This document shows positions 12,701 through 22,799 of a DNA stretch of 64,000 bases, piece after piece. The position numbers and the translations under genes were made by a program. The DNA comes from Miscanthus floridulus (lineage: Eukaryota > Streptophyta > Magnoliopsida > Poales > Poaceae). The DNA is taken from positions 25,778,657 through 25,842,656 of the forward strand of contig NC_089598.1 of assembly GCF_019320115.1 (NCBI RefSeq), in the 5' to 3' direction. The notes beneath the pieces were generated by a model. That model saw nothing but the letters and a program-made list of their open reading frames with translations, searched no databases and had not been told where the DNA came from. The stretch's first letter is position 1; each line of letters opens with the position of its first letter.

Positions 12701-14056
12701 TGGGTGCACGGCTAATTGGACGGAGGTGGACTATGCAAGGCCAATTGGATGGGCGACGGTGTTCGGACTTAAGGTGATCGACGGTGGGGGAAAACTCCAA
12801 TTGAAACCCCATCACCGTACGGCGGCAACAGTGGCAAGCTCGGTGCGAAGCTGGACTCCCACTCGACCTCTAGACATGCACAATTATGAGAGTAGGTCCA
12901 AGCTCTGCGGTTTATCTTAGTGCGACTCGGCCGACGCGATGGCATTGCAGGCGATGTGACGGCGGCTTGGCGTGGCGCAAATTTCTAATTGGGGACGGAC
13001 GATAGCACAACGGGGAAGACTCCACGGCGCGTACGAGTCCAACACGGTGATGTGCGACCACAACGCCACGACCCGCAAGATGACGGTGCATGGCACGGCG
13101 CGCTGTAGAGACTAACACTGGTTCGGGGAGGCAACAACATGGCATGGCGTCAAGCGCGAACATGATGGCGAAGTTAGGCGGGCAGGCCTACGCATGTGCA
13201 GCTATGAAGGTCAATGGCAGCAGTGGCCGCGTGGCAGGGACGATCGAAGCGCAGCACGACTGGGTGCATAGCGCGATGCAACGGTGTGCAGCATGGCGCA
13301 GGCGGACGTGACGGCGGCAGACCAGCTAGGCTTGCTGGCGCGATGCACGTGCGTGTGTGAACATGCGCAAGAGCGCGACAACGGTGGCCATGGCCAGCAG
13401 CATGGAGCCACGCACACGGGCGTGCGTGCGCATGCGCGACGGGCGGTCTAGCATAGCACGCCGAGAGCCAGCTGGGTGACCGCGCCCAAGCGCTGGCATC
13501 GTTCAAAACATGACTTGCACACTTTTTAAAGCGGCTCAAAAATCCCACTCAATGATCTAAATGCTAAACCAACTATTTTACGTTCGAGATGGGGTATCAA
13601 GCTACTAAAACCAAGCTTAAGACCGTGCCACTGCTTAACCCGATTCCCCTATAAAAATTGTCGAACTTAGCTTCGTTGAACCATTTTCCGATTTACGAAA
13701 ATCGACTAAGTTTTTGTTCAGATTCGCGTCAACTTCAATTTCCAAGCTACCAACTATGCTATCTAGCGAACCCTGTTCTCGACCGCAAGTATTTCACCAC
13801 CACCTACGACGTTTGTGCCTCAAACTTTATTAAAGTGTTGGGTATGCGTTCTATAGCATTTTCGTTCAATAAAAATTCATTTAGAACCCTAAGTGATATA
13901 ACGCGACATGAAACATAACATTCGTTTTGCGTTTCCGATGATCGTTTCGAGTCACATAAATTGATTTACACTCTATAATTCATACACTATCATATAAACA
14001 TGATGCACATGCAATGTTTTGGCAAAAATGTGCAGTGTAACATCGAGGGTCTTACA
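9750..14056 (-). repeat. 5' LTR of the gypsy element (4307 bp)
   Basis: Plus-strand ends are TGTGGTAGAACTGCC and GGTCTTACA, so on the minus strand it reads TGTAAGACC...CCACA with canonical TG/CA ends. It aligns with 178-4653, with many scattered substitutions and a much shorter AT tract. An apparent deletion of about 100 bases relative to 178-4653 follows near 10560-10580, where the GTGGTGC of this copy jumps directly to CTCGGGATAATAG. Confidence 0.93.
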
Positions 14057-14640
14057 GTAATCCTCGGTGATGACTTTATTTCGGTCTTTCAGTTCGGTTG
14101 AGGTCAAATGTAAGTGCTCCCCTCTAACCTAAACAAATCATTTGTAATTATTGCCCTTTTCATTGGTTCAATGTTTGACCGTTGATTGTGCTATGCAGGA
14201 TGGATGGCCATTGTATGATTTTCAGGAGTACATATATGGCCCGAAGTCGCATTAGCCGTCTGAGCTTGATGTGGCCGAGTTTGCGGCTCGGTTAATTGGT
14301 TGTCCATGCCATAGTTTATGATACCCTACATGGATGTGTGGGATCAAGGCTCGTAAAAGGGGGTGGTTCAGTTAGATCCTGGTTATGGATACTACTATGG
14401 CAATCCATACGATGATTTCTAGGTGAGTTACAGACTTGGCCTAGTTGATAGTGTATAGTTCCATTCTCACCTCTCAATATTACTATGGTTTGATAAATTT
14501 CATTTGGAGGGTTAGACATGCAAATGGGAGCATTTCTCTTGTCGAAGCAATTTATTGGAGGAGCCTAAGGTGAGGGCACCTTGTGAGGCTCATAGGAAGA
14601 AATGGAAGATAGAGGATACGAAGCATCGAATGAGTCATGT
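14057..14640 (+). pseudogene. GRF zinc-finger TE-associated gene, copy 1, right fragment
   Basis: After an intron-like stretch ending in ATGCAG, an exon from about 14203 reads DGWPLYDFQEYIYGPKSH then SELDVAEFAARL. Cys-containing segments follow (CPCHSLWYP, then CGIKARK) with a frame change, then LDPGYGYYYGNPYDDF up to a GTGAGT donor at about 14421. A second exon from about 14515 reads CKWEHFSC. The Cys spacing and the CKWE.F block fit the GRF-type zinc finger of repeat-associated grass genes, whose partners are often Mutator-like transposases (family knowledge). One in-frame stop (H-stop-P) and a frameshift show decay. The homologous copy 2 is at 52690-53226 and 57498-57860 on the other strand. 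Confidence 0.55.
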
Positions 14641-14652
14641 GAGAGCTTAGTA

Positions 14653-14712
14653 TTTTGTGTCCATGGACTTGGACAATCATAACTTGATTTGTGTCCATGG
14701 ACTTGGACAAAT
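14653..14712 (+). repeat. Tandem duplication, unit about 34 bp
   Basis: The string TTTGTGTCCATGGACTTGGA occurs twice, about 34-35 bases apart, separated by CAATCATAACTTGA. This is a local duplication at the end of the GRF fragment. Confidence 0.8.
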
Positions 14713-15059
14713 TAAATGTTCTTAGTTAGGTTGCTCAAAGTTATGTTGTGCTATATATGTGGGTTTGTCCTATGAGTACTTGATGTTTTATGTGCCATTA
14801 TATGTGTATCTTTGAGTTGTCATCAAAACAAACTTGTATGATCATTTTTCTTGACCACCTAGAGTTTTTTTGTAACTTATCACAGATCTGACCCTAATAA
14901 ACATAACAACATAAGGTCATAAGCTGTCCACATATACATAACACGATGCGCACATGTGATGTCCGAAATCCACATGCAAATATATAGCCAACTGAATTTT
15001 GTGAAAGGTGACATGCAACACAAGTCAAATAATAAAAACATTAGTCGAGACCCAGTCCG
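14713..15059. other. No recognisable gene
   Basis: AT-rich sequence with no convincing coding signature on either strand and no terminal repeats that I can see. Confidence 0.6.
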
Positions 15060-15261
15060 ATCCACAACAAAAAATAAAAATAAAAACAGCAAAATAATAC
15101 GAGCGATCATGCCACAATGAGATTGGCGTTGTTCACCTAAAACACACGTGCACGCAACGAACAAGGACAATGCGGCTCTCTAGTTAATCACATATTCTAT
15201 CTGACATGCATGCACGCGCCAGCAGCCTCCTCCCTCTACGCCTTCCTCTCTCGTTGGCCAG
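15060..15261 (-). pseudogene. Relic of the 3' end of a PDF1-like gene
   Basis: This segment resembles the 3' flank and last codons of the intact PDF1-like gene (30560-30795). Shared landmarks in the same order are CCACAATGAG, GTTCACC(x)TAAAACACACG, ATCTG(A/G)CATGCA and CTACGCCTTCC-TC-TCGTTGGCC. The last of these is the complement of the gene's final codons and TAG stop; the relic's stop complement is at 15236-15238. Similarity stops just upstream of the final 8 or so codons. It is best read as the remaining tail of a second, mostly deleted PDF1 copy lying in the same orientation. An unrelated chance match is unlikely because the order is kept, but percent identity is modest. Confidence 0.55.
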
Positions 15262-15282
15262 GCCTCTTCTCAGCTCCTTTTC

Positions 15283-15411
15283 GCTCCAACAAGGCCCGTG
15301 TTCCCTTTTGACACGAACAAGCCAGTAGGCCCACGCCTGAGGCCTTTCTGCTCCAATAAGGCCCGTGTTCTCTTTTGACACGAATAATGCTAGGCCCACG
15401 CCTGAGGCCCA
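15283..15411. repeat. Two-copy tandem repeat, unit about 67 bp
   Basis: The unit GCTCCAA(C/T)AAGGCCCGTGTTC...TTTTGACACGAA...TAGGCCCACGCCTGAGGCC occurs twice in direct order, starting at about 15283 and 15350. It lies just upstream of the PDF1 relic and has no coding meaning that I can support. Confidence 0.85.
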
Positions 15412-15715
15412 AGAGCAGTGTTGCGATGACAATGCACGACAGCCGCGTCAGCAATCTATAGTACTAAGCACCATTTTTGTGTATATTTATTGTGCTTTGT
15501 ATACCTATACATAGTACGGTAGATCGTCCAATCTCATGAATGGTTTAATACGCTGTACAGTACTACAGTTCAGTAATCTCTTGCAAGCCAGTACCTACTC
15601 CGTCCTGGCTGTGTGCCCACTGCCCAGTGCCCAACGAATAAAAAGTTGTTTTTCAACAGGCAGACTAGTGCATGCATGCAAAGATCCACAGCGCCAAGAA
15701 CTGGTTTATTTTTTA
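15412..15715. other. Spacer between PDF1 relic and hAT element
   Basis: No gene, repeat or regulatory signal recognised. It ends at the 8-bp hAT target duplication. Confidence 0.6.
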
Positions 15716-15735
15716 CTTGCAATAAGTGGCGGAGC
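15716..15735 (+). repeat. hAT left TSD and terminal inverted repeat
   Basis: TSD CTTGCAAT (15716-15723) is followed by AAGTGGCGGAGC. The first base of the TIR is A where most hAT ends have C. Confidence 0.78.
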
Positions 15736-16067
15736 TCGAACAAAAATTTAGGTGGGTCGCATCGTAGACACAACTTTTTAATGACAACACAAGGACACAC
15801 ATCAACAACTAATCTATGACAAATTTAATTAGCGATTGATGATGGTACCTTTGATTTGAAGATAGTAGTCCGTTAATTCAACAAAGACCAACCGAACAAG
15901 AATAAGTGTCCAAATTAAAGACCAAAATCCAACATTCCAAGAGCTAAGAAACCTGTAAATTTGAAGAGAAAATCAGTTAGTGACTTAGTGTGTAATATGT
16001 GAATTATAATGCAATAATAAAGTTATGAGAAGACATACCACTACACCACTAGCCTACTATTAAAGAA

Positions 16068-16730
16068 CTAATCGTGTCTAGGTCTTCTTAGTGGCCTAGG
16101 CAAGTCAATAGCTCGATTTTTGATGGCTTGAAATGTCTTCCTGATTTCATCTCCATCAAGGCCTCTAAAAATCTCCTCAATGTAATAGAGTATCAAGTCA
16201 TTAAGCCATTCATCGAACATCCTATTGCGCAAATCTGTCTTGATTATATTCATAGCCAAGAAGGCTCTTTCAACAGTGGCAGTTGCAACAGGTAGAAGCA
16301 ATGCTAGCTTGATGAGGCGATAGACCAATGTAAAAGTGATGTCTCTTTCACTTTTAACCATCTGAATGGCCAAACTTCCAAAATAATGACAAGCCTTGAA
16401 TTGTTCAACTCTTCTCATGTGAAGGATGAATGTCTGAAGTTGTTCTCTTATATTAGAGCGATCCAAGTCAGAGAAATCTTCTTCATATATTCCAGTTAAT
16501 CGAGCAATCATTTCAACACCAAACTTAGAAAAGGAGTTTCTTGGATCAAGACATGAGAAGCAAACGAGTGACTCTGATGATACCACATTGAAGCGATGGT
16601 CCATCTCGGTGATAATAGCATCAATAGCAGCCATGAAAGTATCAACCCGGTAATGATGCTCTTGAGTGATTAAGTTACCATCTAGCCTTGATCGACCCCA
16701 TCTAGGTATCAACACGGCAACGACTCCCAA
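16068..16730 (-). pseudogene. hAT transposase C-terminal half with dimerisation domain
   Basis: The frame ends with the hAT family dimerisation block: LPVATATVERAFLAMNIIKT followed by RNRMFDEWLNDLILYYIE. Its upstream part (HHYRVDTFMAAIDAIITEMD, then CFSCLDPRNSF) matches the C-terminal RNase H-fold region of the DUF4371/ZMYM1-like hAT transposases of plants. It is offset in frame from the preceding segment (ends 16709), so a small deletion lies at about 16710-16730, after GWESLP. The stop is at 16068. The hAT dimerisation motif itself looks complete. It is 0.34 kb from the element's left TIR. Confidence 0.9.
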
Positions 16731-17401
16731 CCTTCATTTCTCAAAGTCATCAACCTTGTTTTCACATCAACAAGCAATGACATGGCCTGAACAATATTTT
16801 GATCCTTTCTTTGCAGCAGCTGAGATAGCTCATTAGTAATGCGAAGCACCTTCAACATCAACTTCATATTCAAAACAAAAGAGAAACTCTCCATCTTGCG
16901 CACCAAACCACCCGCTCGACTAGTATTACGCTCATCCTCATGAATCATGGACAAGACCTTAACCACAGAATTCCACATTGTCTCAATACGAGCTAAGGTT
17001 GTTAAATGAGAACCCCACCTTGTTTCTCTAGCTCTAACTAAATTTGTCCTTTGGTGCTTGCCCTTTCCTGAAAAAATTTGACCACTCTCCAATTTTTCCA
17101 AAATTTCTTCTCGATGTTTTGTAATTATCTTATCCTTTCTTTTACAAAATGAACTAGCACTTGTGACAATCAAACTGACATAGTTGAAGAAATCATCAAA
17201 GGATGAACAACTAGACGTGACAGAAACAATTACCAATTGCAATTGGTGGGCAAAGCAGTGAATATAGAAAGCATATGGGTCCTCATCATGAATTTGCTTT
17301 TGGAGCCTATTGAATTCTCCTCTCATATTTGAGGCTCCATCATATCCTTGTCCCCTAAGCCCTCTTAACATCATCTCTAATGTCGGGGTGAAATCTATCA
17401 A
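16709..17401 (-). pseudogene. hAT transposase middle segment after an internal deletion
   Basis: The genuine part begins at about 17362 with LRGQGYDGASNMRGEFNRLQ, the conserved 'GxGYDGAxNM' block carrying a catalytic Asp. It continues with the CFAHQLQLV block, the TRWGSHLTTLARI block and NELSQLLQRKDQNIVQAMSL. The first 12 or so residues of this open frame are an out-of-frame reading of the preceding coding sequence. In the correct frame that sequence encodes IAIDRFHPDIRDDVKRA, the start of the TTF finger/DUF4371 region. The intervening residues of normal relatives (TTF zinc finger and DUF4371 start, roughly 200 or more residues) are missing, joined out of frame. Confidence 0.88.
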
Positions 17402-17408
17402 TTGCTAT

Positions 17409-17675
17409 TCAACATCTAGGATCAGCAATAACATGAAGATTTGCATCAAATTCCCTAATGAGATCAATACCTGCACTTTCTTCTTCATCCTGTGTTTGTG
17501 CTTGCTCTGTTTGGGCTTGTGCTTGTTCTGGCCTAACAACAGTTGATTCAACTTGAGAAACTACAACTAGTTCTTGATGTATTTCTTTAGATTCCACAAC
17601 CACACCAATTTGACTTTCATGGGTACTTGGGTGGGATCCAGAATCAACACTCATACTTGAAAAAAAAGACTTCAA
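17409..17675 (-). pseudogene. hAT transposase N-terminal segment
   Basis: The frame reads MKSFFSSMSVDSGSHPSTHE, then a Gln/Glu-rich linker and a DLIREFDANLHVIADPRC stretch. Related plant hAT transposases begin with a similar short N-terminus followed by an 'I-x-x-D-P-G' segment just before the TTF zinc finger. A TGA follows ADPRC and the reading frame continues as IAIDRFHPDIRDD before the internal deletion. A possible acceptor (TTTTTTTTCAAG) lies just upstream of TATGAGTG at about 17652, so part of the MKSFF leader may be intronic. Confidence 0.75.
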
Positions 17676-17764
17676 ATCAACACATATACAACAGGCAAAA
17701 TCTCAATTATCACATCTCAAATAAATTGCTAAATGCCTAAATCTCAAATTCACAATTGTACCTC

Positions 17765-17827
17765 TTGTCACAAGTTTTTTCTTTCCAATTGTAGAAGATG
17801 CATAACTGTTGGTGTTGGGGGCGCCTG
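17765..17827 (-). pseudogene. hAT first exon, distal part
   Basis: In the frame left by removing the solo LTR and one TSD copy, this segment continues the RG-rich open frame of 29816-29999 without a stop (AGAPNTNSYASSTIGKKKLV) and ends near a possible GTACAA donor. Continuity of frame across a 12-kb insertion supports the coding assignment; the exact splice junction is unresolved. Confidence 0.5.
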
Positions 17828-18180
17828 CTCCTTGTGGCAGAACCACTCGAAATAACACGCTTCTAGAGTCGCTCGTCTTCCACTAGACACTAAGCACCTC
17901 GAAAGTGAGCTATATCAGGCAGTTCCGTTGAGCACACCCTAAGGGAGAACTCGAACAATCCACGTTTTTCATCCAGAATCTGATAATGAGAACAAGTTTA
18001 CAATACTTAGTCCATTTCATACAACAAGAGTTCTCAGAAATACATTATTACAATACTAAGTTCAGAGTGTGGAATTTAAACAACGGAATTGAAATAAACA
18101 TCGAACAATAAGATATAAGGATCTGTTTATGTCCACCAGAAGAATCCTCCACGCAATAGGCACTCCTCAAGCTGCACCTA

Positions 18181-19713
18181 TGAAAGCTCTAGTTTGGTTT
18201 TGGTGAATTGATGAAACCCTAAGTGCTAACCTAGTTTATCAAAGTGATTATGAGATAGGTGGCACATTCCAAGTGGAAAAGCAAATGAAGATCATGACAT
18301 GATGATGGTGATGCCATGGTAATAATCATGTGCTTGGACTCCGAAAAGAAGAAAGGGAAAAACAAAAAGCTCAAGGCAAAGGTGAAATTTATAGGAGCTT
18401 TTTAGTTTAGTGATCGAGACACTTAGCGAGTGTGATCACATTTAGGATCGATAGCCATACTATCAAGAGGCGTGAAACTCGTATCAAAATGTGGTTATCA
18501 AAGTGCCACTAGATGCTATAACTCATTACATATGAATTTAGGATCTAGTGGAAAGCTAACACCCTTGAAAATGTTTGTGAAAAAATGCTAACACATGTGC
18601 ACAAGGTGATACTATTGGTGGTTGGCACATTTGAGCAAGGGTGGAGAAGTTGGTGAATCAAAGGAGTTGTTTTTCACTATCAAACAGTGACCGAACGCTG
18701 AGTTTGAAGTGATCAGACTCGGGGTTCCAGTGTCTGGTCAATTATAAAAGAAGGTGGTACTCTCGGCCTGAGACTGGACGTAGGTGACCGAACTCTGGCT
18801 GAACACTGTTCAACGTCCAGTCCTACTAATGTGGCGGCACATAGAGAAGAGGGTGAGTGACCGAACGCTGGGCGAGTCTGGTCGAACGTGACCGGACGCG
18901 TTCGGTCGTGAAAAACCGTCTCTGGAACCTTATTGGAAACGACCGGACTCCAGCAATGGAGCATTTGGTCACTTTGAGCAGCGCGTCCAGTCGCAACTTA
19001 ACACATGGCGCGAAGCAGACTAGCCGTTAAGATCGAGCGCTCAACATTTGAAGCTGATGACATGTGGCAATCATTAGACGACCGAAACACAGGGGTCCAA
19101 CATTCGGTCAACCTGTCCGGCGCATCCGGTCGCCCCGAGTTGGGTTGCAGTGATAGCCTAATGGCTCTATTACATTGGGGGCTCTATTTAAAGGCATGTG
19201 GCTGGCTCTAGCTCATACTCTTGGCCATTTGCATTGACATAGCAACCTTGTGAGCTTAGCCAAAGCCCTCCCACTCATCTACATCATTGATTCATCATCT
19301 TTGTGAGATTGGGAGAGAATCCAAGTGCATTGCTTGAGTGATTGCATCTAGTGGCACTTGGTGTTCGTGTTTTGCTACGGGATTCACTTGTTACTCTTGG
19401 TGGTTGCCACCACCGAGACGGCTTGAAGCAGCGAGGATCATCAAGCGGAGGTTGGTGATTGTCTTCGGCTCCGATCATGGTGATTGTGAGGGGTCTTGTG
19501 CCTTACCCGGTGGAGCACCGAAAGGTAACTCTAGTGGATTGTTCGTGTTATTGAGTTACCTCACTTGTGGGTAGGTTCTTGCGGTGTCCAATTGTGTGGA
19601 CAAGGTTCATGCAACACCTCTTAGCCGCCGAACCACCAAGTGTTGGTCGATACAATGGGGACTAGCGTGCCGGCAAGCACATGAACCTCGGGAGAAAAAA
19701 TGGTTGTCTCTTG
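18181..19713 (+). repeat. 5' LTR of the copia element, truncated
   Basis: It matches 23828-25683 (without the MITE) up to GGTTGTCTCTTGA, then switches to pol sequence. About 400 bases of the LTR end found at 25690-26089 are absent. Around 18690-19140 it has many degenerate copies of a (T/A)CCGG(A/T)C-type motif. Confidence 0.92.
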
Positions 19714-20550
19714 AACTTGAACCTATTGTTGGTAGCTCAATTGTGTGATCTTGGTTTCAAGTGCATATTTGGTATGGATGATGTAGATATCATAAGTGTA
19801 GATGACTCTAACTTGATATTCAAAGGATTTTGATATGAGAATCTATACTTGGTTGATTTCAATGCTAGAGAAGCTCAATTGTCAACATGTTTGCTCACTA
19901 AGTCTAGCATGTGTTGGTTATGGCATAAAAGGCTTGGTCATGTTGGAATGAAACAATTGAACAAGTTGATCAAGCATGACTTAGTTAGAGGCTTGGAAGA
20001 TGTCACATTTGAGAAGGATAAGCTATGTAGTGCATGTCAAGCCAGAAAGCAAGTTGGTAACACACATCCTAAGAAGAGCATAATGAGCACATCTAAGGCA
20101 TTTGAGTTGGTGCACATAGACTTGTTTGGACCAACCACATACACTAGCATTGGTGGAAACAAATACGGATGTGTGATTGTGGATGATTTCACTAGATACA
20201 CATGGGTGTTCTTTCTTGTTAACAAGAGTGATGTGTTTGCAACCTTCAAGACATTCATCAAGAGAATTCATAATGAGTTTGAAACAACCATCATAAAAGT
20301 GATAAGTGATAATGGAAGTGAGTTCAAGAACACAAGAGTGGATGATTTGTGTGATGAGTTTGGAATTAGGCATCAATTTTTGGCCAAGTATACTCCACAA
20401 TCAAATGGCCCAGTTGAAAGAAAAAATAGAACTTTGATTGACATGGCAAGATCAATGTTGAGTGAGTACAATGTGAGTCATTCATTTTAGGCTAAAGAAA
20501 TCAACACAGCTTGCTACTATAGCAACTGACTCTATTGTCACCCCATGATG
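19714..20550 (+). pseudogene. Copia GAG-pre-integrase and integrase core
   Basis: The reading frame starts in mid-protein (QLCDLGFKCIFG) and shows the pre-integrase finger block (WLWHKRLGHVGMKQLNKL, then CSACQARK). The integrase core follows: FELVHIDLFGPT with the first catalytic Asp, KVISDNGSEFKN with the second, and TPQSNGPVERKNRTL with the Glu. All three acidic residues are present. TGA (19831), TAG (20488) and TGA (20527) interrupt an otherwise unshifted frame. The protein would insert element cDNA into nuclear DNA. Confidence 0.92.
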
Positions 20551-21147
20551 GAGAAGACACCTTATGAGCTATTGAATAGAAGAAAGCCCAATATAGCATA
20601 CTTTTGGGTTTTTGATTGCAAATGCTATATCTTGAAGAAAGGCACTAGATTGGGCAAGTTTGACAAGAAATGTGATGAAGTATTCCTACTTGGATACTCA
20701 ATTACTAGCAAAGCATATAGAGTTTGGAATTTGGATAGTGGTACTCTTGAGGAGGTTCATGATGTGGAATTTGATGAAACAAATGGTTTCCAAGAGGAAG
20801 ATGAGAATCTAGATGATGTGAGAGGCACTCAATTAGTCAATGCAATGAAGAACATGGACATTGGTAATATAAGACCTAGAGATGTGATTGATGTTGAAGA
20901 TGATAAGAATCAAGTGCTCTCTAACTCAAATTTACAAGCTAGTGGTTCTCAAGATCAAAGTCAAGCAAGTGCTAGTGTTGACAAAGTGCAAGATCAATAA
21001 CAAGTGGCTAGTTCATCATCTCAACCAAATGATCGATCAAATACAAGCAATCAAGTGCCAGTGCTCCAACCAATCAATGTTGCAAGAGATCATCCTTTGG
21101 ACTCTATAATTGGTGATATTTCTAGAGGTGTATAAACAAGATCTAAA
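20551..21147 (+). pseudogene. Copia integrase C-terminus and linker
   Basis: It continues in the same frame with PYELLNRRKPNIAYF, FDCKCYILKKGTRLGKF and LLGYSITSKAYRVW, the standard copia integrase C-terminal block, then an acidic, Gln/Ser-rich linker. TAA codons at about 20998 and 21133 break the frame. Both fit Gln CAA to TAA changes. Confidence 0.88.
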
Positions 21148-22143
21148 TTGGCATCATTTTGTGAACATTTCTCATTTGTGTCATCCATTGAACCTAAGAA
21201 GATAGATGAAGCTTTGAAGGATGTTGATTGGGTCAATGCTATGCATGAAGAACTAAACAACTTCAAGAGAAGTCAAGTATGGGAGTTAGTTGAGAGGCCT
21301 GTGGATCATAATGTAATTGGAACCAAGTGGGTCTTTCGGAACAAGCAAGATCAAGATGGGATAGTGATAAGGAACAAAGTAAGATTAGTGGTTCAAGGTT
21401 ATACTCAAGTTGAAGGTCTTGACTTTAGAGAAACATATGCCCCAGTTGCTAGATTGGAAGCAATTAGAATCTTGCTAGCCTATGCTTGTGCCCACAACAT
21501 CAAACTCTATCAAATGGATGTCAAGAGTGCATTTCTCAATGGTTACAACAATGAAGAAGTATATGTTGGGCAACCTCCTGGTTTTGAAGATGACAAGAAG
21601 CCCGACCATGTGTACAAGTTGAGAAAGGCTTTGTATGGATTGAAACAAGCACCAAGAGCATGGTATGAGAGATTGAGGGATTTCCTACTCTCTAAGGGAT
21701 TCAAGATGGAAAAGGTTGACACCACTCTCTTCACCAAGAAGCTTGGAAATGACTTGTTTGTATTGTAAATCTATATTGATGATATCATATTTGGGTCAAC
21801 AAATCAAGATTTTTGTGAGGAGTTTGGCAAGATGATGGCAAGTGAGTTTGAGATGTCCATGATTGGAGAGCTTAGTTACTTCCTTGGTCTTAAAATCAAG
21901 CAAATAAAGTATGGCACATTTGTGAGTCAAGGCAAGTACATCAAAGACATGCTCAAGAAGTTTGGAATGGACGATGTTAAAGCTATTAGTACACCAATGT
22001 GGACAAATGGAAGCTTGGATAGTGATGCTTGTGGCAACATGGTGGATCAAAAGATATATCGGTCTATGAATGGAAGCCTACTCTATGTGACCGCATCAAG
22101 TCTGGATGTGATGTTTAGTGTATGCATGTGTGCTAGATTTTAA
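21148..22143 (+). pseudogene. Copia reverse transcriptase
   Basis: The frame has NNFKRSQVWELVERP, GTKWVFRNKQDQDG, LVVQGYTQVEGLDFRETYAP, YQMDVKSAFLNG (first catalytic Asp), LRKALYGLKQAPRAWY and YIDDIIFGST (the YxDD pair). A TAA at 21766-21768 sits two codons before the YIDD box, and another at about 22141 ends the connection domain. Residues needed for polymerase chemistry are all still present, so inactivation is by nonsense codons alone. Confidence 0.93.
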
Positions 22144-22790
22144 GCCTCACTAAGAGAAAATCATTTGAAGGCAACAAAGAGAATATTGAGGTACTTGAAG
22201 CATACACAAAATATTGGATTATGGTATCCCAAAGGAGCAAGATTTGAGTTGATTGGATATTTGGACTCCGATTATGCGGGATGCAAAGTTGAGAGAAAGA
22301 GCACATCGGGCACATATCAACTATTGGGAAGATCACTTGTATCTTGGTTATCAAAGAAGCAAAATAGTGTAGCACTTTCAACCGCCGAAGCGGAGTACAT
22401 TTTGGTCGGTAGTTGTTGTGCTCAATTACTTTGGATGAAGGCTACTTTGAGTGACTTTGGAATCAAATTCAAGAAAGTGCCATTGCTATATGACAATGAG
22501 AGTGCTGTAAAACTCATCAACAACCCGGTTCAACATTCAAGAACAAAACATATAGATGTCCGCCATCATTTTATAAGAGATCACCAACAAAAAGGGGATA
22601 TTTGAATTAAGAGTGTTGGAACCAATGATCAACTTGCCGATATCTTCACCAAGCCACTTGATGAGAAGAGGTTTTGCAAGCTAAGGAATGAATTGAATAT
22701 ACTTCTCCAATATGTATTGATGCACCCCCATTATATGACATGCCTCTCATTCGAGCAAAGCAAGGTAAAGTTGATTGACATGTCATTCAT
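22144..22790 (+). pseudogene. Copia RNase H domain and polyprotein end
   Basis: The same frame continues with ATKRILRYLKHTQNIGL, DSDYAGCKVERKSTSG, LVSWLSKKQNSVALSTAEAE and KHIDVRHHFIRD, the typical copia RNase H. A TGA at 22603 precedes IKSVGTNDQLADIFTKPL, the terminal block. It is followed by a 3' untranslated stretch (22800-23815) with several GGGGGAG purine runs. Confidence 0.92.
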
Positions 22791-22799
22791 CCATTGCTA

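Larger units (their letters stand above)
178..14056 (-). mobile_element. Ty3/gypsy chromovirus-type LTR retrotransposon, full length but defective
   Basis: Two near-identical long terminal repeats (178-4653 and 9750-14056) flank an internal region of about 5.1 kb read on the minus strand. Its order is primer-binding site, gag with a CCHC knuckle, protease, reverse transcriptase, RNase H, integrase, chromodomain, polypurine tract. Protease-RT-RNase H-integrase order defines Ty3/gypsy, and the C-terminal chromodomain places it among chromoviruses. The very long LTRs suggest the Tekay/Del lineage (inference). Numerous stops and frameshifts and several lost catalytic residues make it non-functional. 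The flanking 5-mers (ATAAA at 173-177, GTAAT at 14057-14061) do not match, unlike the three solo LTRs of this family in the window. Confidence 0.93.

Noticed and set aside
20023..20400. A 125-codon minus-strand open frame inside copia integrase
   Set aside because: Antisense to a clear integrase frame; no family resemblance.
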